From NCBI GenBank assembly GCA_949152475.1, contig OX424568.1, positions 6,361,667 to 6,425,666 of the forward strand: DNA of 64,000 bases. Reading direction: 5' to 3'. The notes beneath the pieces are model-generated. The model worked only from the letters and a program-made list of their open reading frames with translations, had not been told where the DNA came from and made no database searches. This document shows positions 43,935 to 56,166 of this stretch, one piece after another. Numbering within the stretch: position 1 is the stretch's first letter; each line of letters starts with the position of its first letter. A program made the translations under genes and the position numbers. The DNA comes from Terebella lapidaria (taxonomy: Eukaryota; Annelida; Polychaeta; Terebellida; Terebellidae).

Positions 43935-45951
43935 GGCCATTATTTTTTAATTGATTGTTTTACAAACCCGCCGACTCCACTCAAAATTGGCCGATGAGAA
44001 ATAAATTCAGCAGTTCCTGTTGTTATTTTTATGCTACCCACCGACTGGAAAAAAAATGCACTGATAAAAATGTGTCTTTGCCTCCATGGTTATGCAAAGG
44101 AATTTAGTCTTTTTTCACCAATTCACACCGGTTATCTGTCTCCCCGTATGTCTGTCTGTTTGTCTGTGCCTTTGACTGTGGTTTTGCTACAATGACTTGC
44201 TCATAGTTATTTTTGCAGGTATCACTGCCATTTCTCATTTGAATATAACTGATAATCCATATATTAAGATTATTCAATGGTGCAATTTCTTGACAATTAT
44301 CATTTCTATGTGTACTTTCATAGGTTGATCTCCAGAATTTGAGCCCGTATATTTGACTTTCACATTTAAATCTTCAAGAATTTTGGCAGCCATTTTGGAC
44401 GTATATCCTAATCTTCCAATTATCAGCCATCATGGCCACATTGTCTGAATTTCATTAAGGTGACAATACCGCAGCAGTTTTCTGAACCCTCTAGACCTGT
44501 GACAAGTACATGATGAAAAACTAAAATTAAGCACAGGATGGAATGTGATGAGATTTCCGTTGCTTTTGATGAAAATAAAATAGTAGGGTTGCGACAGTAC
44601 CGTTAACAATTGTGAAAAAAATACTCTCTCCATTTCTATGCTGATACTAAAGGTGAGTTTCGACTCTATCTGTTTATGCCCAGGGGTATTTCTGGGTCGC
44701 ATAAATGCACATGCGAGTGTGAGCGCGTACACACGCTGGTATATGAAATTGTAGGAAATGATCAATTTTTCACTGTTACATTTTTTTTTTATTTGCCCGA
44801 CCACATATTTTCAGCAAGTTTTATTTTTAGGTTACCGGACCTTTGGTCCGATAACCTATTGGCGTGGCGTTGCGTCCGTCGTCCGTCCGTCCGTCCGTCC
44901 GTCCGTCCGTCCGGCGTTAACATTTTTATCTTTAAAGTTAACGATCGAATCTATCTGAAATTTTGCACAATAATGCCTAAAAATATTTTGAGAAGGAGGT
45001 ATTTTTTTGTTTTTTGATTTTCGCATTTTTTTCAAAATGGCGGCCGTTTTTGTCGAAAAACGCTCAATTTTGGACTTTGACAGCCATTTTCTCAAAAACA
45101 GTCTGATCAGTTTTGAGTTTTTGGTTTCAAAAGATTCCCCTCATATACCTCTGTGATATGTATAAGTTTGGTTGCCCTAAATTTGCCGGTTTCCGTGTGG
45201 CGGCCATTTTGAATTTTTGGCAGGTCGGCGAAAAAAAATGTTTTCGCCCCAAATCGCATTACTATCCATTTTGGGCCATTTCTAGGCAAAAAAAAATTTT
45301 CACCCTTTGAAAAAATTTTGGACTTAGAAAATTTTCGGCACTTTTTTCCTTCATAATGGGAGCTGTCAGGACTGTACTCATAGAACGCTTGAAGATAGAG
45401 CTTAGAAATTGGCACTTTCAAATGGGAAGTCATATATGGCGACTTGTGTGGTGACCTTGAATCTGACCTTCGATGACCTTGAAAGGTCAAAACAGCCATT
45501 TTGGGGTAAAAAAATGCCCAGATTTGCCTCTGTAGATGGAATGCTTGCAGAGAGAGCTCATGTTATGAACAGGAAGACATATATGGCACAACTAATGATG
45601 ACCTTGAACTTGACGTCAGATGACCTTGAGTGCCAAATGTCTGACTTGGAATGTGTAAATTGACCTGAGCGGCCTAAACGATTCCACCCAACATATAGAA
45701 TATCAAATGCCGCACACATACATGTAATGGTAACATCGAAGTTCATACGGATGACCTTGATTGGGATTTACACTGCGAACCTTGATTGGTAAATCTCAAG
45801 GTCTGTAACCTGCCAATGCTGCCATGGCCAAACCAAAATTGTCCGGTAACCTATCTTGGCCTTTGGGCTAATTTTTAATCCTTCCTACCGACCGACTTAA
45901 AATTTTTAGAGCGAAAAAGTTTGTAAAACAATTAATAAAAAAACGATGGCC
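43935..45951 (-). mobile_element. 969-bp TIR element (GGCCAT termini), copy 2, interrupted
   Basis: This is the same element as 36355-37323 in opposite orientation, split by 44830-45870. Subtracting the insertion (1,041 bp plus one 7-bp duplication) leaves exactly 969 bp, the length of copy 1. The 124-codon reading frame at 44430-44804 (minus) translates identically to 36454-36828. Flanks differ from copy 1, so this is a dispersed copy and not a segmental duplication. Confidence 0.92.
44830..45870 (+). mobile_element. GGTTACC-family element, best-defined copy, 1,041 bp, 7-bp target duplication
   Basis: The copy begins GGTTACCGGACC, TTT, GGTCCGATAACC (a terminal hairpin) and ends GTCCGGTAACCTATCTTGGC followed by CTTTGGGCTA. 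ATTTTTA is duplicated at 44823-44829 and 45871-45877. The 3' subterminal GTCCGGTAACC is the inverse of the 5' terminus. A (GTCC)n run is expanded at 44876-44912. Non-coding. This copy fixes the family's boundaries, which are blurred elsewhere. Confidence 0.93.
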
Positions 45952-47838
45952 TAAAAGTTAATTATATATCATATTTTTGAAGATTTGATACCAGATTGAC
46001 GATGATTTGCTTATTTTTGCTTGTGTAGCTGACCCTTTCATGCCATTTCGGTCCAATATTTGGGATATAATTAATATTTGTAATTCCATGTGGCGCACAT
46101 AATTCGTGGTTCTTTACAAGAAAACTGCATCCTGGTTCTTAAGTACCTCAACCACTGTAGTATATGATAACATTAGCACCTGACAACAAAATTTGTAGCA
46201 TCCACAATGAAATAACGTATTGATGGGCCGATTCCTTTTTTACGTTTTTACAATGGAACGAAGTCAGTTATCGGCCCATAAATCCAAAGTGATATAACTT
46301 GCACCCTTGAAACTTTGTACACATGTTATCTAGATCATAATCTATCACAATTTATTATCAGATGGTAGTGACACCAGGATCGCCTACTATTCAGGCATGA
46401 CAACACCAATGATATTGCGTCATATCCGTTACAGTCAGAGAATTCCCTATTTTGAAAACAATGGTGGGGGATATTTTGCTATGGCTGGTTGTTGACCCAG
46501 GCTGGTTGGCATTGCACACGAAGAGTTTCAAGACCACAGCACGCACAGAACGGCTCTGATGGCGAACGATATATATGGGTTGTCAGGCATGAAAATCAGT
46601 CGTTTTAAGGGGGTACCCTCAGAATTCGAGCTGTAGCGAAAAATCTAATTTATCAACATATATTTTCCTTACTATAGTGAGATCAGGAAATGAATTGGCT
46701 AGCTTTGTATATTATATTAAGCTGATAAGGTTTATCTTGTTCTGGGACGTAGCTATGGAGACTTGAATTTGAGCTTTTTATCATTGTTTTGTTTGGCCGA
46801 AGGAATTAGTGAAATCTGTCCTTTTGTTGGGCTCTCCACCGGAAGCTGTTCTGCGCATGTGCATGCCAGGTCTTCCGCAAGCACGTGGTCGATCCTCCGC
46901 AAGAACGTGATCGATCCTCCACAAGAACGTGATCACTCCTCCGCGCGTGGTTTTGCGGAGGAGGACGCTGGCTTTATGAGTTCGTTATACATGCAGTGTG
47001 ACGTTTAGTCAGTTGTTTGGCGGTATCCGCTGGTCAACCACCGGCTGGTGGTGCCATCTATTGAATCGCTCGATAACTATTATGTTTTTGTACTTTCCTG
47101 CCTTTTTGGTTGCTTCCGGTTGCCATTTTTTGACTAGGTCGAATTCACGAATGTTTGCAGTTAAAATCGGTATTTTGTTATCTTCTATCGTATGAGTGGA
47201 CGAACATGGTATGCAAATTGTAACATCGTATATGCATAATTGTTTTGCTAGTGTATTCGTAAGTTGCGTTGTCATTGTAGCTCGCATCACACATCGAATG
47301 TAAACCACGTGTTATCGCTCGCATGCTGCGTCATTTGCGCTCGTTCATGTGCACTCGTACAACTCGCATTTGTATTTACATTTCAGTTTTTACGAGTTCT
47401 GTAACACCTCGACAATAAATTGATGACAACAAACTGTGTTCCACTCGTCTTGGGAACCTTGGGCTTGAACGTCCGGTTGTCCGTTACAGTAAAAACTTGT
47501 CCACTCACACCAAGGGAGCCGTTGCCAGTGACCGTAGATCAACCGGGCTTGAGCTGAACGCCATCGACAGCAGCCTTAGTGGAACAGATCAAGCAAGTTC
47601 AAGCAACTGGAGCTTCACCTGTGGCTTCACGGAGTCACGAGTACCAAGTTTCGGGACAGGAAATTTAGAGACATTTATTCATTGCAATTTATTAATATAA
47701 TTTCACGTCATTTTGTGTGTCGCTATTACCAGTACATTGTCGATTGTAATATGTATTATTAATTGCATGAGTTGAAGCTAAAGTGTCACGTGCTTATATA
47801 ATATCTTGAGTATATTTATCCAATTGTAACCATTTCTC
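45952..47838. other. Intergenic sequence with a small 22-bp triple repeat
   Basis: No supported gene. Three diverged copies of a unit like GATCGATCCTCCGCAAGAAC+GT lie at 46883-46945. A TTTATGAG/AATAAA arrangement (AATAAA near 47414) and an end like CCGTTACAG could belong to an unrecognised LTR, but I found no matching start or duplication. Confidence 0.35.
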
Positions 47839-50323
47839 GTGCTTGATATAGATACACATATTGATTGTCTGTCTGTATTCATGCCATTCGATCCTCCGTT
47901 TATTAACCATGTTACCGGTGATCATCTGATTAACGATTGTAAATGTTTTATGACTGATTTTAATCTAACTCAGCTTATTTCTCAACCTACCAGAGTAACT
48001 TGTACAACTTCTACCATTATAGATCTCATATTCACCACTGATAATGATAAGATAAGTCAGTAGGGTGTGTTGGATATCGGCTTCAGTGATCACATGCCTA
48101 TTTATTGTACACGAAAGGTAAAGAAGGTTCTGACCAATAAGCATAACAATGTCAAAATACGATCTCTAAAGAATTACAATAAGGAAATATTTGAACGTAA
48201 TATGTCCGAGGTTAACTGGTCTGATATCACAAGTATCACTGATGTAGGGGAGGCATGGTTGTTCTTCAAAACCAAATTTTTAACATTTCTCGTCTCAATA
48301 GCCCCACAAAAGGAAGAACGTGTTAAAAACAATACAGACCCCTGGATATCAGGGGAAATACTCCAACTTATTTATGACAGAAACCATTGCCTTAAAATGT
48401 ACAAGAGAACCAAGGAAACAGAATGGTATGACAAATATAAATGTCTCCGCAATACTGTACAGAACATGAAGGCTGATGCAAAATCTCAATATTTTACAAA
48501 TAAGGTGGAGGAAAATAAAAACCATCCAGAAAACTTTGGCAAACCCTTAAATCCCTTGGCATGTCTTCCAAAGACACACGTACTCGTCCAAATTTCGGCA
48601 TCAAAATTGGTAATGATATATGTTCAGACAAGCCCAAGGTAGCTGATACTTTTAATCAGTACTTCTCAACTGTTGCCTCATCTCTACTTAAGAAATTACC
48701 AATTGGTAAAGGTACATATGGAATAAGTCATTTGCTCCAATATTATCAACGTTTTAAACTTCCTGATGTTCACTTCACATTCCAACAGGTCAATGAGGAG
48801 GCAGTCCAGAAGATTCTTCTCTCGTTAAATTCGAACAAGGCTACCGGTTTAGACAACATCCCTTCACGTTTCTTAAAAGACGGTGCCTCGTTCATAACTC
48901 CCCCACTAACATATATATTCTGAATTTGTCTCTGTCGCAAGGTAAAATTCCTTCTGATCTTAAATCAGCCAAAATTACCCCCATTCATAAGAAAAATAGT
49001 AAAACGGAAGTTGGTAACTACAGGCCGGTTTCTATTCTTAGTGTCGTTAGCAAAATATTCGAAAAAGCTGTGTATGAGCAAGTTAATAACTATCTCACAG
49101 ATCACCAACTCCTATACGAGTACCAGTCAGGCTCAGACCCTCTTACTCCACAGAGTCGTGTTTAATACATCTCACGGATTATATAAAATCTGAACAGGAC
49201 AAAGGCAACTACACAGGTATGGTCCTCTTAGACCTACAAAAGGCCTTTGATACTGTGGATCATAGTATACTACTCCAAAAGTTAAGGGCCATTGGGCTGC
49301 AGAAGCCTGCTGTAAACTGGTTTCGAGCCTACTTGAGTGATAGGCAGCAGTGTGTGGACATAGGTGGCGTTAAGTCCTCACATGCTAAGGTGATCTGTGG
49401 TGTCCCCCAGGGGTCCATCCTTGGCCCTCTACTGTTTTTGATCTATGTTAACGACATGCCAGCAGAAGTTAACTGTAAACTGCTGCTTTATGCGGACGAT
49501 TCAGCATTACTTGTTTCTGGCAAGAGCACGATATATATACAGTGCCGTCTGTCTTCCGAGCTAGAGTCTATCAGGGAATGGCTGATAGATAACAAGCTAT
49601 CACTTCATCTAGGGAAGACAGAATCAATCCTCTTTGGCTCTCAGAGAAGACAACGAGTCCATTAACGTCACATGCAATGGTCAAGTTTTAGAAAGTAAAT
49701 CCTGTGTTAAATACCTGGGCGTTGAACTTGACCAATCTCTATCTGGGAGCCAAACAGCAGAGAAGATCATTAGCAGATCAAACGCCAAACTGAAATTCCT
49801 CTACAGACAAACCAGAAAGATGAATTTCCATACTAAAAAGCTGCTAGTCTCTGCCCTTATACAGTGCCACTTCGATTATGCCAGTGCGTCTTGGTTTTCT
49901 GGTCTTTCCAAGCGCTGCAAAATTCGACTTCAAACCCCTCAGAATAAAGTACTCCGCTATCTACTTGATGCCCCACCCCGAAGCCATATAGGCTTCAATG
50001 AGCGTAATCAGGTCGGTATGTTGCCAGTTGAAGTTAGGGTGATTCAACTAAAATTAAATCATATGCTTAACATTATTCATAGCGAAGCTCCGTCCTACCT
50101 AACTTCTTCCGACCAGTTTGGATTAACCCGCCACAACACCAGATCAGGCCCCTTCTCTGTTTTTATACCTACTGTAAAATCTTTTGGACTTTCCTCATTT
50201 TATAACACTGGTGCTACTGTCTGGAATAACCTATCTAGTCAAATCAAATCAATTTCCTGCAAACATACTTTTAAACGCAAGGTCAAACAGTTTTTATTCA
50301 GTCAGCTTTGGAGGAAGACTTGA
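47839..50323 (+). pseudogene. LINE ORF2 pseudogene: endonuclease remnant and reverse transcriptase
   Basis: The endonuclease C-terminus reads LTQLISQPTRVT..IDLIF and FSDHMPIYC, with an in-frame TAG at 48061-48063 between them. The linker continues to about 48640. Reverse transcriptase blocks are spread over three frames: NSNKATGLDNIPSRFLK (48561-48923), IPSDLKSAKITPIHKK and NYRPVSILSVVSKIFEK (48926-49165), LLDLQKAFDTVDH, GVPQGSILGPLLF and the catalytic YADDSALL (49219-49665). The C-terminal region at 49634-50323 has NKVLRYLLDAP and KQFLFSQLW. Frames change near 48590, 48920, 49165 and 49640. The catalytic YADD is intact, but the ORF is broken. Confidence 0.88.
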
Positions 50324-50344
50324 ACCCTTTTGTTCACTCCTATA

Positions 50345-51955
50345 CGGTGGCTCATTACCGCCAATTACGTTCGTGTATTTCTCACCCCATTTATAATTAC
50401 CACCTCACAATATTCACCGCGTTTATAATTTCCACCCCGTTCATAATTATCACCTCAGAATTATCACCGCGTTCATAATTTCCACCCCGTCTATAATTAT
50501 CACCTCACAATTCTCACCCCGTTTATAATTTCCACCCCGTTAATTTTTATCACCTCACAATATTCACCGCGTTTATAATTTCCACCCAGTTTATAATTAT
50601 CACCTCACAATTCTCACCCCGTTTATAATTTACACCCCATTCATAATTATCACCTCAGAATTATCACCGCGTTTATAATTTCCACCCCGTTTATAATTAT
50701 CACCTCACAATTTTCACCCCGTTTATAATTTACACCCCGTTCATAATTATCACCTCAGAATTATCACCGAGTTTATAATTATGATTTGATCACAATCATT
50801 ACTAGGTACAGAATTTCAAATTGGTGCATTTGACTCTTGGTATTTTGTGTACCGTATTGACGCGCATATAAGGACATGTCTTCATATATGAGCACTTCCT
50901 TTTATCCGGACATAAAAACATGTCCTTATATGAGAACTTTCTTTAGAAACTGCCTGTAAAACATCTGACCCACATATTATAAGGACATTTTGCATGTCGA
51001 TGATTATAAGTTGTGAAAAATGACGCAACTAGAACACTTGTAGCACGTACCACTACGTATACCATGTTCAGCATATTAATCTCGAATATTCTTGTGTTCT
51101 TTAAAATAAATTGTATTCATGTTGAATGTATGTGTTATAGACCTACAGGGAATTGTGAGTCACTCGAAGGGACACAATTAATTGCGCCAATAATTTAGTT
51201 AGGCTCCAATTCTTCAGTTTATAGTGGTGCATATAGTGTCCTTATATATGAATAAACGGGGTGTTTTATGTCTGGATAAAAGGCCGTCTTCTAATAAGTG
51301 AACATGTTTTGAATTTTCGATATGTTGTGAAAATGCACAAATCCACATATAAGGACCTGTCCTTATATGCGCTTCAATGCGGTAGCTATAGAGGCGTTTC
51401 CATGAGCATGTTGTGGCTCTTGGGCTGCATACGTTCATGAAGTGAGGTGATAATTATAAACGGGGTGGAAATTATAAACTCGGTGGATATTGTGAGGTGA
51501 TAATTATAGACGGGGTGGAAATTATGAACGCGGTGATAATTCTGAGGTGGTAATTATAGATGGGGTGGAAATTATAAACTCGGTGAATATTGTGAGGTGA
51601 TAATTATAGATGGGGTGGAAATTATAAACGCGGTGAATATTGTGAGGTGATAATTATAGATGGGGTGGAAATTATAAACTCGGTGAATATTGTGAGGTGA
51701 TAATTATAGATGGGGTGGATATTTTGAACTCGGTGAATATTGTGAGGTGATAATTATAGACGGGGTGGAAATTATGAACGCGGTGATAATTCTGAGGTGG
51801 TAATTATAGATGGGGTGGATATTATAAACTCGGTGAATATTGCGAGGTGATAATTATAGATGGGGAGGAAATTATAAACGCGGTGAATATTGTGAGGTGA
51901 TAATTATAGACGGGGTGAGAAATACACGAATATAATTGGCGGTAATGAGCCACTG
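50345..51955. mobile_element. 1.6 kb foldback element with arms of 50-bp tandem units
   Basis: The termini CGGTGGCTCATTACCGCC and (reverse complement of the right end) CAGTGGCTCATTACCGCC are followed by GTGTATTTCTCACCCC on both sides. TA flanks each end, compatible with Tc1/mariner-like TA insertion. The left arm at 50385-50790 and the right arm at 51440-51925 consist of 50-bp units such as AATTATCACCTCACAATATT with CACCGCGTTTATAATTTCC and CACCCCGTTTAT, inverted relative to each other. The loop has a second inverted pair built of CATATAAGGACATGTCC words (50860-50990 and 51225-51375). Non-coding. It interrupts the LINE 3' region. Confidence 0.88.
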
Positions 51956-52286
51956 TAGTATCTAGTCTTTGTGTTTACATACTTTTTAGTATTTATATAT
52001 TTACCCCTGTTCAATATAATTTTATGTTTTCTGTTATAATCTAAACTTTGAATCATTATTTAAATTCTATACCTTCACATATTTCTCATGTTATTATTTC
52101 CTGTTATTATATTCTATACCTTATTTGGCTTCATACACCGCTTTTTGTCACTGATTTTTAAAGGACCACAATGGAAATAAGTATTTTCACTTTCTTGTGT
52201 TATCCTTGCTTCTAATCATATATTGTACACCATTGTATTGTTTTTAATGTATGTCTTTGGAGCAAATAAATCAAATCAAATCAAAT

Positions 52287-53178
52287 TCATGGTTCGTATG
52301 ATTTTTATATGTATATTGATTGATTATTTGTACTGATAATTGTGTTGTCACAGATAGCTCTGTGACTGTAGCTACATTCATCTGTATAACCCTATATCTC
52401 TATGTAGATTTTTGTGCACTCATTCAGTCAATTTCTGGGTGGAATGTTGAAAATCTGACCGAATTTGTATGTATCTACACAAGGCTAGTAGGTTACACAG
52501 TCATGTACTTCGGTAATCAGTAATAGAACTGTTGTGACAAATGCAATGTTTAATGTCATAGCTTGAATTGAAACTTGAGTGTATTGTAAACCGAACTCGA
52601 GATTTATTCTGCATATCTGCGTCTAATATGTAACAGTGGTCATATGTCATTGAATGCATTCACACATATTTGTTACTTGAGAACTGTTTCGTAGTTGACT
52701 TTGCCCACACTAGTTGTCTTGCGCTTAATTTCGATAGCTCTGAGCTTAATTTTTGTGTGGAATTGAACTTCATTGACTAGCACTGTAGTGTGTTTCGTCA
52801 GTTTGGTGTAGATTAAGTTCGATTTCTCCTGTCGTCATTTGTGGTGCATTCCAGGATACAGACTTTTTTGCTTGACATTTCTTGGAATAAAATAGCCCTT
52901 CACTTGGAATAAAAATAGCCTTTGACTGCCTTGTGGTAGGTGTTGATTGCCGATTCGATCGTTCTTGGTGGATTTTCAATCGCTCTTACATACACAGGTA
53001 TTTCTTGTGGTATGTTGTAGTTCTGCAGTGTATCTCAGGGTGTTTGTTCTTGCTGGACATACTTTATAGTTATTGCTCGCGGGTTCAAAGTTCCTGAACG
53101 GTTTGCCTTGTGTTGTTCTTTGAGACTAACGACAAATTCGGAATTGATGCCCACATAACCTTTGCATTCACATTTAGA
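52287..53178. other. Sequence between the LINE and the BEL element; probably includes the BEL 5' region
   Basis: No gene is recognised. The BEL element's 5' LTR and leader should lie here, but I could not find a matching 3' LTR to define it. Confidence 0.35.
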
Positions 53179-55998
53179 ATGGCTGACTCTGGGGCTGCTC
53201 ACGATGACCGACTGGAAACCCATGAAGATGCGACAAAGGATGAAACTGGGAAGGATAATGAAGAAGATGCTCTGAATCAGCAATCAAAGGAAATGGATGA
53301 AGTTACGGAGCCACAGAAAGTAATAGGAGATGATCACCCTGAAGCATAGAAGCATCTAAATTGGAAAAGGGGTGAATTAGAGCTAACACTACGAAAGGGT
53401 CTCAGTATCGACAAGACAGACTCCTGCACCATTTCAAAGCAGCTGTTTCAGCTTGGAGGAAGAAAGCTGCAGCTGTCGAAAGTCTCGTAACAGACAGCGA
53501 AGAAGCTGATCAATTACGCGTGAGTTGAGAGGAGATTGACACATCCATGAAAGCAATATACCGGATTGTTGATGAACTGGAATTGGAAGGTGCTGATGAC
53601 ATCATCCGGGAGAGGCTAGAAACCATAGAAGAGAGGCACAAGATTTAGTACATGACTTAAGTCTGAAGATCCGTGATTTGGAGACTGAAAGATCAAGTAT
53701 CAAATCCAGATCAAGCACGAAGTCAACACAATCCAGTATCCAAAGTCAGAAGGCGGTCATGGCAGCAAAGGCCGCAAGTTTGAAGGTCAAGCTAGCCAAA
53801 GCAAATAGAATCTCGAGGGCTAAGGCTGAACTTGAGAGGATACAAATTAGTAGCAAGCTAGAGGTCGCAGAAGCCAAGCTGCAAGTTTTGGAGAAATTCA
53901 ACACATCAACACATGAATTACCGTCTCAAGGGAAATCAAAACGTCATGAGAAAGCAGGACTAGTGAGATCTACTGCTAGCATAGATGCTAGCCCAGTAAT
54001 GGACGACGACTCCAAGAATTTGCTGGATGTTTTCCACATGTCAAGACTTCCCCGAACCGGAGGTTTTTGCGGGAGACCCTCTGAAGTATCCAGCGTGGAT
54101 ATCTGCATTCGACACCTTGATAGAGACAAGAAACATTCAGGCAGCGGAGAGGCTTCACTATTTGAAGAAGTATGTTGCTGGACCAGCCCGCGACCTGATT
54201 GATGGCCTATTTATGCTGAGATCTGAAGATGCCTACAGTAAAGCGAAATCTTTATTAGAAGAAAGGTTTGGCAGTGAATTCGTCATCGCAAATGCATTCA
54301 AAGAGAAACTCGAGTCATGGCCACGGATTGGGAAGCGTGATGATGTCGCCTTGCGAAAGTTAGCTGATTACCTTCTGCAATGCGCAGTTGCCATGGAGAG
54401 TGTTAAAGGCTTGCAGAACCAAATGCTGTTGAAGAAGATTCCCGAATGGTTGGTGACTAGATGGGGACGGAAATCAGCAATCTGCCGGTCCGAGAAAGGT
54501 TGCTTCCCATCATTCAAGGAATTCAGCACATTCATCTCTAAAGAAGCAGACATCATGAATGACCCCATAACGTTACAGTCCATCAAAATAACAAGTAAAT
54601 GCACGACAGAGAAAGACGTGAAATCACCAAGACAATCAGTACGAGTCCTGAAGTGTTCAGCATCCGAGTCTTCACCTAAGAAGAATAGTAAAGCGCATGG
54701 CCAAGGGAAGAAGCAGGAAGGTAAAGCATCTCACTCATGTCCACTTTGCAAGGAAGATCATGATCTTGATGTTTGCGGATCATTTCGGAAGCAGACCTTG
54801 GATGACCGCCAAACGTTTGTCAAAGAAAAGGAGCTGTGTTATGCTTGTTTCATTCCCAAACACAGATCGAGGAATTGCAGGAATCGCAAAACTTGCCAAG
54901 TCTGCCAGAAGAGACACCCAACATCATTGCATGAATATGTCACCACGCCTACAGTTGTTATGACGTCAAGAGCAAGCAGGATTGCAGCATCGCCAGACTG
55001 CAGTGCCACAACCATTGTGTTGGTGTGGTTATCTCACGTTGATTCGCCTTCAAATGAGATACCTGTATATGCGCTCCTAGACAGTCAATCAGATACAACA
55101 TTTGTTTCTCCCTCAGCAATGGAGAAGTTAGGCCTCAGTGGTGTGACCATGCACCTGAAAATGTCCACTATGACTAGCATGGATGCCCTTGTTCAGAGTG
55201 AGCGGTTCACAGGAATACAAGTACGTGCTCACAGGGGAGAGGTACGGCACCAACTTCCACCAATCTACACACATAGAGAAATCCCTGCAAAGCGAGAGAG
55301 CATTCCAACGCCAGAAATGGCAAGGACTTGGCCACACCTTGTCGGGGTCGCACATGAACTTGTTCCACTTGATAGTCGGCCAGTCGGCTTGCTCATTGGA
55401 TACAACTGTCCTCTGTTGCTGGCACCTAGGGAAGTGTGCCCAGCTCCTGTGGGTTACCCAGCACCATATGCCATCAAAACAGCATTGGGATGGAGTCTGG
55501 TCGGCAGAATTGATCGTGGTCATGAAGGTGAGTTAAGGAACGCTGTCGTCCATGAATTGACAACTTGCTGCTTCAGGACAAGAACTAGAGAAATAGTGTC
55601 ACCTATTGAAGTTGCAAAACTCATGGAGCATGACTTCAATAATGAGGACACAGAACAAGCACTCTCCATGGAAGATCGACGTTTCCTGTCAACTTTGGAG
55701 AAGGGAATCAAATGTGTGGACGGCAGGTATCAAATGCCACTTCCATTCAATACAGATACACCTTGTTTACCCAACAACCGATCAGTGTGTGAAAACTGTT
55801 GCACACAGCTGAAGGCCCGTCTGAGCAAAGACACAGTACTCAAGTCGCAGTATGTGGAAAATATGTCACGAGTTCTACAGGAAGGTCATGCTGATAAGAT
55901 CAAATATCCAGAAGTTGATGTAGATGGAGAATTTGGAAGGGTATGGTATATACCACATCATGGTGTGAGGCAAAAGTCCCGACCTGAGAAGCTGAGAA
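53179..55998 (+). pseudogene. BEL/Pao gag-protease-RT start (decayed)
   Basis: It starts MADSGAAHDDRLETHED, a charged gag N-terminus, interrupted by stops at 53347, about 53371, about 53529 and 53646. A coiled-coil-like stretch rich in K/E/A follows (AKANRISRAKAELERIQ). A frameshift near 54050 leads into the long frame 54027-56111. There, PEPEVFAGDPLKYPAW opens the Pao gag domain (DUF1759 type). Zinc-knuckle cysteines follow (CPLCKEDHDLDVC, CYACF, CRNRKTCQVCQKRH). The retropepsin-like domain (DUF1758 type) has LLDSQSDTTFV in place of the common D-S-G. The start of the Pao reverse transcriptase reaches GRVWYIPHHGV and KLRNV, where the antisense LINE is inserted. The domain order is characteristic of BEL/Pao. 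Confidence 0.9.
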
Positions 55999-56166
55999 AC
56001 GTGTATTTATTTATTTATTTATTTATTTACACCAGCATTTATACAGCGCCCAATCGCAGAGCATTTGGGCGCTTCACAACATGTAAGTGGGATAAAAAAA
56101 TGTATAGATAAAAAAAGGGACTATAGACCAAATTATGACTAGAGACCAATAATTAAGAAGCATTGA

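Larger units (their letters stand above)
47839..52286 (+). mobile_element. LINE of the CR1/L2/Jockey group, 5' truncated, decayed, with an insertion in its 3' region
   Basis: The sequence starts inside the C-terminal half of the APE-type endonuclease domain, continues through reverse transcriptase to about 50323, and after the foldback insertion at 50345-51955 continues with a 3' region. It ends in AATAAATCAAATCAAATCAA near 52266-52286, a short tandem tail typical of this LINE group. Several frameshifts and stops (see the next entry) show that it is dead. Confidence 0.85.

Noticed and set aside
46763-47490. Possible LTR with AATAAA and a CCGTTACAG end
   Set aside because: I could not find a TG start with matching target duplication or a primer-binding site.
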